Shown here: positions 58,758-64,000 of the stretch, piece after piece
How positions within the stretch are numbered: the stretch's first letter is position 1
How the letters are laid out: each line of letters starts with the position of its first letter
Source of the DNA: UBA5336 sp038526245
Lineage (GTDB): Bacteria; Pseudomonadota; Alphaproteobacteria; Caulobacterales; Hyphomonadaceae
Direction: 5' to 3'
Assembly: GCA_038526245.1 (NCBI GenBank)
Contig: JBCBGZ010000008.1
Span: 1-64,000 of the forward strand
Length of the DNA: 64,000 nucleotides
Notes under the pieces: generated by a model
What the model was told of the DNA's origin: nothing
Seen by the model: the letters and a program-made list of their open reading frames with translations, nothing else
Databases searched by the model: none
Program-made: the position numbers and the translations under genes

Positions 58758-59445
58758 GGCGCGCCCGACGCGCTGGCTAAAGCGGTTGGCCGTCGCCTTG
58801 TTGGTCTATGTCGCTGGCCTGCATCTCTATGCCCTCGCTCTAACGGTTCTGCCGGCACCGGGAACCATTTTGATGGCCCAGCGCAGTTTCAGTGAAGAAA
58901 CGATCTGGCGAAACATCACGCCGCTTGAAGAGATCAGCCCGAATGTTGTCCGCGCCGTGATCGCTGCCGAGGATACGGGCTTTTGTAGCCATTCTGGGGT
59001 TGATTTCGAAGCTGTCCGGATCGCGTGGACGGAATGGCGCGCGGGGGAGGGCCTGCGCGGCGCATCCACGATTTCGCAGCAAACCGCCAAGAACCTGTTC
59101 TTCTGGAATGGGGGAGGCCTGCCGCGAAAAGCCGGTGATGCCTGGATGGCCCTGGTCACCGACACGGTTTGGGGCAAGCGCCGGGTGATGGAGCATTATC
59201 TGAACGTTGCTGAATGGGGCGACGGAATTTTCGGCATCGAGGCAGCTGCGCGGTTGCGATTCAACAAGCGGGCAGGGGACCTTACTCAGCGCGAGGCGGC
59301 GCTTCTGGCTGCGGTCTTGCCCAATCCCAATCGCTGGCGCGTTGACCCGCCCGGCCCCTATGTGCGCTCACGCGCTGCCACCATCCAAGCCCGTATGGGC
59401 GTTGTGCGCCGGGACGGGCTCGATGCGTGCGTTCTCGGCGATTAG
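58708..59445 (+). CDS. mtgA: monofunctional biosynthetic peptidoglycan transglycosylase
   Basis: GT51 enzyme polymerising lipid II into glycan strands at the inner membrane. 245 residues. Seen: a membrane anchor RLAVALLVYVAGLHLYALALT, the catalytic motif VIAAEDTGFCSHSGVDFEAV with the expected glutamate, RGASTISQQTAKNLFFW and KRRVMEHYLNVAEWGDGIFG. ATG at 58708 with GAGGA upstream lies inside queG, a 50-base overlap in another frame. The 3' end overlaps the convergent secreted-protein gene by four bases. Confidence 0.94.
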   Translation: MSEPNGKPPPAIWTWFRARPTRWLKRLAVALLVYVAGLHLYALALTVLPAPGTILMAQRSFSEETIWRNITPLEEISPNVVRAVIAAEDTGFCSHSGVDFEAVRIAWTEWRAGEGLRGASTISQQTAKNLFFWNGGGLPRKAGDAWMALVTDTVWGKRRVMEHYLNVAEWGDGIFGIEAAARLRFNKRAGDLTQREAALLAAVLPNPNRWRVDPPGPYVRSRAATIQARMGVVRRDGLDACVLGD

Positions 59446-60284
59446 GGAATGAACACCGTATAGACGATTTCGGCTTCGGCATCGAAAACACCGTCTGCCA
59501 GATCCACATCTCCAGAATTGTAACGGTAGCGAATATCGAACCGCACCGATTGCTCTGCGAGCGTCCCGCGGCTGGCAGCTGTGCGTTGGTTGCCGCGGAA
59601 AACAGGCCGCGATGTCGTCCAGTTGGAAAACCGCCGTCCATTCATGCGTCGCCCGCCGGTCACGCCGTTTGAATGTGGAAACTGCGCAGCGCTGCCAAAG
59701 GGCAGGCCATCGTCGCCAGAAACGGTGACGCCATCAAAGTAAGCGCGCATACGATTCATCTGGTCTGCGGTTGTGTCTCCTATGGGGGTCGCGATGCCAT
59801 CAATCGAAAACGGTACATTCGAAGCAACATAGAAGCTGGAGAAGATCTCCATGCGGCGCGTATTGATGTCGCTGTTCCCGCGAATACGGAAGGGCGCGAA
59901 CGTATCGTTCACATCCATGACACCGCTGCCATCCACATCCGTGTTGAAGCCGCCGCCGGGGATGCGCTGGATCCTCAACGGAGCGCCCTGTTCATCAGCG
60001 ATCGAGTTGTCGAAATAGGTCAGCGAGCCGGTCACGACGGTCCGTGCATCTGCACCCGCGATCAGGTCCGTATCGCCCGATGCGACAGCGTTGTTGCCCG
60101 TACCGGTATCAATAATGAAATCAGAAACGATGGGTGAGGTGCCGGTCTCGTCTGCAGCCCACACGACAACAGCGCCCTGGACACGGAAGCCCGGGCGATC
60201 CACGATCTCTGCTGTTGCCTCCGGCGCGCTGGTCAGCATCAGGGCTGTTATGGCGCCGAGGGCGGCTGGCTTTTGAAAACACAT
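59442..60284 (-). CDS. secreted protein of unknown function
   Basis: 280-residue exported protein, not recognised. Seen: a hydrophobic start with signal end SAPEATAE, then a beta-rich body: PGFRVQGAVVVWAADETGTS, ADARTVVTGSLTYFDNS, DVDGSGVMDVNDTFAPFRIRG (a Ca-binding-like D-x-D-x-S-G stretch), SSFYVASNVPFSIDG, and ends AEAEIVYTVFIP. The strand pattern with a final hydrophobic strand resembles fimbrial or surface-adhesin subunits, but no family motif is certain. Only the signal contains a cysteine. No operon partner. Confidence 0.65.
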   Translation of the reverse strand: MCFQKPAALGAITALMLTSAPEATAEIVDRPGFRVQGAVVVWAADETGTSPIVSDFIIDTGTGNNAVASGDTDLIAGADARTVVTGSLTYFDNSIADEQGAPLRIQRIPGGGFNTDVDGSGVMDVNDTFAPFRIRGNSDINTRRMEIFSSFYVASNVPFSIDGIATPIGDTTADQMNRMRAYFDGVTVSGDDGLPFGSAAQFPHSNGVTGGRRMNGRRFSNWTTSRPVFRGNQRTAASRGTLAEQSVRFDIRYRYNSGDVDLADGVFDAEAEIVYTVFIP

Positions 60285-60459
60285 AAAGTGCCCCTCTCAG
60301 CCCACCACTCAATCATGTAAGCCCTGAAATACCGTGCGCGGGCGAGCACAAATCTCTTTGGTCTGATTAACCTTGATTGCGCCATCGCCGACCGGCTTGC
60401 CAAAACTGTGCGAACATGCGTCTTTGCGCGGCTTTGAGAGTAAGCGCGAAGGAGCCGAG

Positions 60460-61755
60460 ATGGCAGGCGTGGTCGTTGTAGGGGCCCAATGGGGCGATGA
60501 GGGCAAAGGCAAGATTGTCGATTGGCTCAGCCACCGGGCAGATGTCATCGTGCGCTTCCAGGGCGGGCACAATGCGGGCCACACCCTCGTCATTGGCAAC
60601 AAGACCTTCAAGCTTCATTTGCTGCCGTCCGGCGTGGTGCGCGGCGGCAAACTCTCGGTCATCGGAAACGGTGTCGTCGTCGACCCTTGGCAGTTTCTCT
60701 CCGAGATTGAGGGGATGGCCCGTGAAGGCGTAACCCTCGGCCCTGACGACCTCATCCTGGCCGACAATGCCAGTATCATCCTGCCATGGCACAAAGACAT
60801 TGACGCAGCCCGTGAGGGCGCCCTTGGCGATGCGAAGATCGGGACCACCAAGCGCGGCATTGGCCCGGCTTATGAAGACCGGGTCGGGCGCCGGGCCATT
60901 CGTGTGGCCGACCTGGCCGATCCGGCCGCTTTGGACCTGAAGATCGAGCGTTTGCTGGCTCACCACCGGCCCCTCCGCACGGGCCTTGGCCTCGGCGAGC
61001 CAGATGGCGCGGCGCTAAAGGCCGATCTCCTGGCTCTGGCGCCGAAGATCCTGCCATATGCCCAGCCGGTCTGGCGAAAATTGTCCGACAGTGTGCAGCT
61101 TGGACGCCGCATCCTGTTCGAAGGCGCGCAGGGGGTCATGCTGGATGTGGACCACGGTACTTATCCTTTCGTGACCAGTTCCAACGTGGTGGCAGGCGCG
61201 GCCGCGGCGGGCTCCGGCGTGGGACCGAATGCCATCAGTTATGTCCTTGGTCTCGCCAAGGCGTACACGACACGGGTGGGCGCGGGACCGTTCCCGACGG
61301 AACTGGAAGATGAGATTGGCCAACGCCTGGGCGAGCGTGGCCATGAATTCGGAACGACCACAGGCAGGGCGCGCCGCTGTGGGTGGTTCGACGCGGTGAT
61401 GGTGCGCCAGGCTTGCGCCACTTCGGGCATAAGCGGCCTGGCTCTCACCAAGCTGGATGTGCTCGACGGGTTCGACGAGATCCGCGTCTGCACCGGCTAC
61501 AGGCTGGGTGATCAGATACTCGATCACTTCCCGGCCGGGATGACCGAGCAAGCTGCCGTCGAACCGATTTATGAGTCTTTGCCCGGGTGGAGCGCGAGCA
61601 CGCGCGGCGCACGCGAATGGGGCCAACTCCCGGCGGAAGCGATCAAATATGTCCGCCGCCTGGAAGAGTTAGTGAAGTGCCCCATCGCGTTGGTCTCGAC
61701 CTCGCCAGAGCGCGAGGACGTGATCCTCGTGCGCGACCCCTTCGCGATGGCTTAG
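60460..61755 (+). CDS. purA: adenylosuccinate synthetase
   Basis: First step from IMP to AMP using GTP and aspartate. 431 residues. Seen: MAGVVVVGAQWGDEGKGKIV, FQGGHNAGHTLVIGNKTFKL, the later SSNVVAGAAAAGSGVGPNAI, TTTGRARRCGWFDAVMVRQA and the GTP-site KLDVLDGFDEIRVCTGY. AAGGAG lies before the ATG. A single gene with about 175 bases before it, and no strong terminator after it. Confidence 0.97.
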   Translation: MAGVVVVGAQWGDEGKGKIVDWLSHRADVIVRFQGGHNAGHTLVIGNKTFKLHLLPSGVVRGGKLSVIGNGVVVDPWQFLSEIEGMAREGVTLGPDDLILADNASIILPWHKDIDAAREGALGDAKIGTTKRGIGPAYEDRVGRRAIRVADLADPAALDLKIERLLAHHRPLRTGLGLGEPDGAALKADLLALAPKILPYAQPVWRKLSDSVQLGRRILFEGAQGVMLDVDHGTYPFVTSSNVVAGAAAAGSGVGPNAISYVLGLAKAYTTRVGAGPFPTELEDEIGQRLGERGHEFGTTTGRARRCGWFDAVMVRQACATSGISGLALTKLDVLDGFDEIRVCTGYRLGDQILDHFPAGMTEQAAVEPIYESLPGWSASTRGAREWGQLPAEAIKYVRRLEELVKCPIALVSTSPEREDVILVRDPFAMA

Positions 61756-61836
61756 GGCGCCGCACGCTGGCCCAATAGCTGATTGATCAGAACTTGGCCC
61801 TTGCCCGCTAGGGGCGGGAACCTGAAGGCTTCGTGT

Positions 61837-61858
61837 TTGAGAATGAGTTGCATTATTC
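61837..61858 (+). promoter_or_regulatory. Fur-like box 1
   Basis: TTGAGAATGAGTTGCAT followed by TATTC closely follows the common Fur-box form TTGAGAATnATTTGCA. It lies about 60-80 bases before the ATG of the 64-residue gene. Regulator identity (Fur, Irr or RirA) is an inference. Confidence 0.55.
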
Positions 61859-61875
61859 GCAAAACCTGTCATCGT

Positions 61876-61898
61876 GTTCTGAGAATGCTTCTCAAAAC
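61876..61898 (+). promoter_or_regulatory. Fur-like box 2, near-perfect dyad
   Basis: TGAGAA-TGC-TTCTCA, extended outward by GTT and AAC with one mismatched pair. Against the 7-1-7 Fur model (TGATAAT-n-ATTATCA) it fits 10 of 14 positions. It ends 18 bases before the ATG at 61917, overlapping the probable promoter or start region, a layout for repression. Confidence 0.62.
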
Positions 61899-61916
61899 GA
61901 ATGAAAGGACTTTGCC

Positions 61917-62111
61917 ATGTGTGTGCCTCTGGATCGGATGTCCCTGCTGGGTTGGCTGAAGACTCAAGTTCGGGTTGTGGAGGCCTGGCGCGAGGAATTG
62001 GCACGCCAGCCCGACATAGACCTGGCCCAGGTCCATCGGCTCGAAACGCACTACCAGTGGCTGACCAGCGAGATTTCCAAGCTTGAAAGCCGTCATATCA
62101 AGGCGGCGTAA
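61917..62111 (+). CDS. 64-residue protein behind iron-type boxes
   Basis: Small soluble protein of unknown function. Seen: MCVPLDRMSLLGWLKTQVRV, then an acidic-basic helical part EAWREELARQPDIDLAQVH and RLETHYQWLTSEISKLESRH; it could be an amphipathic two-helix protein, with one cysteine at residue 2. AAAGGA lies before the ATG. Two Fur-like boxes precede it, so it is probably made under iron limitation. It does not have the HemP/HmuP motif or the Bfd cysteines. Its end overlaps the convergent ATPase gene of a metal-chelate importer by 14 bases, which fits an iron theme. Confidence 0.65.
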   Translation: MCVPLDRMSLLGWLKTQVRVVEAWREELARQPDIDLAQVHRLETHYQWLTSEISKLESRHIKAA

Positions 62112-62856
62112 GGAGCACGCCTTCTGGCGAAATCTGGGCATTCAGGCCGAAAACAGTTCGAATCCGTTCGGGTGTAAGCGTTTTGCCGGGCGCACCATCA
62201 GCGATGATTGCACCATCCTGCATCCAGATCAGGCGCGAGGCGTAACGCGCGGCCAAGTTTAAATCGTGGAGCACAACTAGTGCCCCGCCACCCCGCGCGA
62301 CGAAGCCCTGGATCAGATCTAGCGTTCGAAACTGGTGGCGCGGATCAAGGGCGGCGACAGGCTCATCGGCGACCAGCAGTGGCGCTTCTGTGGCAAAGGC
62401 GCGTGCAAAGTGCATTCGTGCGAGTTCTCCGCCAGACAGTGTATCGCTGGTTCGGTCGGCCAGTTCCGTGAGGTCTGCGGCTTTAAGCGCGCGGTCGACG
62501 GCCTCGGCATCAGAGCCTTTTAATCGTCCCGGAGCCGCACCATGGCTGAATCGCCCAAGGGCAACGATGTCGCGTACCCGGCTTGGCCAGGCGAGTGGCC
62601 GGGTCTGGGGCAGGTAGGCCACCTGTCTTGCCCGGTCCATGGCGCTGAGATCGCGCACATCCTTACCATTGAGCAAAGATTGGCCATCGTTGAGGGCGTT
62701 CAGGCCGAGGCACGCGCGGAGCAAGCTGGTCTTGCCTGCCCCATTGGGGCCGACAATTGCGACGAACTCTCCTGTCAGCAGACGGAAGCTGGCCGAACTC
62801 ACCAACTGTCTTTCACCCGCGCGAACGCTTATACCTCTGGCCGCCAACTCAGTCAT
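62098..62856 (-). CDS. ABC importer ATPase, heme/siderophore/B12 type
   Basis: 252-residue ATPase of the FecE/HmuV/BtuD group. Seen: Walker A VGPNGAGKTSLLRACLG, Q-loop region VAYLPQTRPLAW, signature DTLSGGELARMHFARAF, Walker B LLVADEPVAALDP and switch histidine VVLHDLNLAARYA. Start at 62856, overlapping the permease end by eight bases; the longer frame to 62904 overlaps more. Substrate cannot be told from the ATPase; nearby iron boxes suggest heme or siderophore, while queG leaves cobalamin open. Confidence 0.92.
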   Translation of the reverse strand: MTELAARGISVRAGERQLVSSASFRLLTGEFVAIVGPNGAGKTSLLRACLGLNALNDGQSLLNGKDVRDLSAMDRARQVAYLPQTRPLAWPSRVRDIVALGRFSHGAAPGRLKGSDAEAVDRALKAADLTELADRTSDTLSGGELARMHFARAFATEAPLLVADEPVAALDPRHQFRTLDLIQGFVARGGGALVVLHDLNLAARYASRLIWMQDGAIIADGAPGKTLTPERIRTVFGLNAQISPEGVLLTPP

Positions 62857-63841
62857 GCAGCGCCCGCCTCTGCATGGCGATCCAGATGAAAGCTGGCGCG
62901 CCAATCAGCGCCGCCACGACGCCGAGTTTTAACTCCTGGCTGGTTGGCATCAAACGCACAGCTATGTCGGCCAGAACGAGGATTAGACCTGCCAAAAGCG
63001 CCGATGGCATGAGTGTTCGCGAGGGATCGTGTCCAACCCAGGGACGAACGAGATGGGGCGCGACAATGCCCACAAAACCAATAGCGCCGGCGAGCGCTAC
63101 GGACGCTCCTGTGGCCAGCCCCGCGCCCAAGACGGTGAATATGCGTTGGTTTCGAAGATTTAGCCCCAATCCAGCGGCAGCCTCTTCACCGAGGGTGAGC
63201 GCGGAGAGGCCGCGACGTGTCGCCAGCAGGACTCCGGCCCCGACTACAAGAAAGGGGGCTGAAAAGGCGATGTCGGAATGGCCGCGATTGGCGACCGAGC
63301 CCAGCATCCAGCTGACCATGTCCGACAGGGTGAACGGGTTGGGTGCCAGATTCATGAGCAGGCTCATTAGCGCGCCCGCAAAGCTCGACAATCCAACCCC
63401 AATCAGGATCAGCGTGACGACCGATTGCGTTTTGATGGCGGCAAAAGCCAACAGTCCTGTGGCCAGAAGCGCGCCGACGATCGCTGCCAGGGGAAGCATC
63501 CAAGGCGTCAGCGCCGCCAGTCCATAATAAATTGAGACAGTTGCGGTCAGTGCTGAGGACGCCGAAACGCCGAGGACGCCGGGTTCCGCCAAGGGGTTTC
63601 GCAAGAGGCCCTGTAAGGCCGCTCCGCTGAGCCCTAGCGCTGCGCCCACGAGAAAGGCGGCCAGAGCACGTGGGAGTCGAATCTCCCAGATCACGGTCCG
63701 GTCGCCCGGCTCACCCCCGCCAAGCAGCGCCTCGAACACCCTGTCCAGTCCCATGGGAGTTGAGCCCAAGAGGCACGCAAGGAAGACGGCGAAGACACAG
63801 GCGGCGGCAAGGCCGGGTATGAGCCAGTCCGCTCGGTTCAC
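62849..63841 (-). CDS. ABC importer permease, FecCD family
   Basis: 330-residue membrane permease of the FecCD/BtuC family with nine to ten hydrophobic segments. Seen: RLPRALAAFLVGAALGLSGA, LQGLLRNPLAEPGVLGVSA, which is the diagnostic N-P-L-A-x-P-x-x-L-G-x-S signature, GEEAAAGLGLNLR in the coupling-helix region, and IGFVGIVAPHLVRPWVGHDP. Start is GTG sharing bases with the stop of the upstream gene (GTGA). Works with the ATPase behind it. Confidence 0.93.
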   Translation of the reverse strand: MNRADWLIPGLAAACVFAVFLACLLGSTPMGLDRVFEALLGGGEPGDRTVIWEIRLPRALAAFLVGAALGLSGAALQGLLRNPLAEPGVLGVSASSALTATVSIYYGLAALTPWMLPLAAIVGALLATGLLAFAAIKTQSVVTLILIGVGLSSFAGALMSLLMNLAPNPFTLSDMVSWMLGSVANRGHSDIAFSAPFLVVGAGVLLATRRGLSALTLGEEAAAGLGLNLRNQRIFTVLGAGLATGASVALAGAIGFVGIVAPHLVRPWVGHDPSRTLMPSALLAGLILVLADIAVRLMPTSQELKLGVVAALIGAPAFIWIAMQRRALHD

Positions 63842-64000
63842 GGCGCCGATGTCTCTGTAAGGGCTTCAATAGCTTCGATGATGAACCAGCCACCGCAAGC
63901 GGTCCAAGCGCCTTCAATCTCGCGCACCTCTGCAGCGTTCATGCGCGATCGAAAAACGCTGTGGCGTGCCGCACTCCAGGGGCCAGCGCCGCCTTCGAAC
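63838..64000 (-). CDS. C-terminal end of a probable periplasmic substrate-binding protein
   Basis: The last 53 codons of an open frame run from the window edge to a TGA overlapping the permease start. Seen: WSAARHSVFRSRMNAAEV and AWTACGGWFIIEAIEALTE, which fits the C-terminal helix of BtuF/FhuD-like binding proteins (a G-x-W-F/R motif followed by a hydrophobic helix). The position directly before a FecCD permease supports this. The main part lies outside the window. Confidence 0.5.
   Translation of the reverse strand, partial: FEGGAGPWSAARHSVFRSRMNAAEVREIEGAWTACGGWFIIEAIEALTETSAP

Noticed and set aside
61837..62111. HemP/HmuP identity for the 64-residue protein
   Set aside because: Size and iron boxes fit, but the conserved HemP pattern ending in Y-x-L-R-x-T-R is absent.
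1..64000. tRNA, rRNA, IS elements, prophage genes, CRISPR arrays
   Set aside because: Gaps were read for cloverleaf ends, terminal inverted repeats and spaced direct repeats; none found.

Overview
The window reads as a chromosome segment of a GC-rich alphaproteobacterium, most likely of the Hyphomonadaceae/Maricaulales type (inference). Pointers are the alphaproteobacterial sulfur-assimilation order cysG-DUF2849-cysI-DUF934-cysH, the ffh-chorismate mutase-rpsP linkage, DUF2853, UrcA and SapC family proteins, an alphaproteobacterial IF-2 N-terminus, and many secreted proteins and lipoproteins. I saw no tRNA, rRNA, transposase, phage gene or CRISPR array. Gene density is high, with many 4-base start/stop overlaps.

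Layout. 0-6.5 kb: partial thiolase, lipoprotein glutathione peroxidase, DUF1801 protein, GH5 glycosidase lipoprotein, prolyl-4-hydroxylase-like dioxygenase, and leuC coupled to a double-hotdog thioesterase. 6.5-11.8 kb (minus): the signal-recognition and ribosome block ffh, small membrane protein, chorismate mutase, YCII-like protein, rpsP, then a secreted beta/gamma-crystallin protein lodged between rpsP and rimM, and a GNAT acetyltransferase. 11.9-15.2 kb: two tandem paralogous polytopic membrane proteins with GT-C character, divergent from trmB. 15.9-18.6 kb: two diverged tandem paralogues with TonB-C-like ends, then cspA. 18.8-25.9 kb: the translation/transcription cluster rimP-nusA-ylxR-infB, with truB inverted against infB, then DUF2853. 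26-29 kb: a lone argD-like aminotransferase, about 710 bases without a normal protein gene that hold two candidate short transcription units, a small secreted protein and a redoxin.

29-40 kb: DsbD/ScsB-like reductase, SapC with a collagen-like N-terminus, DUF885 peptidase-like lipoprotein, VWA lipoprotein, CBS membrane protein and clpB. 40.5-46.7 kb: UrcA protein, S9 peptidase, cmk-rpsA-ihfB and mscL. 46.7-49.6 kb: phenylalanine hydroxylase, an HPt protein, a second chorismate mutase, ferredoxin-NADP reductase and a very small membrane protein. 49.7-55.9 kb: a LysR regulator divergent from a sulfate-assimilation operon that also carries a glutathione S-transferase gene. 56-61.8 kb: DUF2332, DUF2269-like membrane protein, queG, mtgA, an unknown secreted protein and purA. 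61.8-64 kb: a 64-residue protein behind two Fur-like boxes, facing an iron-chelate/heme/B12-type ABC importer cut by the window end.

The best candidates for something undescribed are the non-coding island at 27.4-27.7 kb (a structured plus-strand RNA with promoter and terminator, and a convergent minus-strand unit with a 12-codon frame), the probable ATT start of ylxR, ribosomal protein S1 carrying a C-terminal helix-hairpin-helix domain, the crystallin gene inside the rpsP-rimM linkage, and the iron-box-controlled 64-residue protein. All functions are read from sequence motifs alone; no database search was possible.
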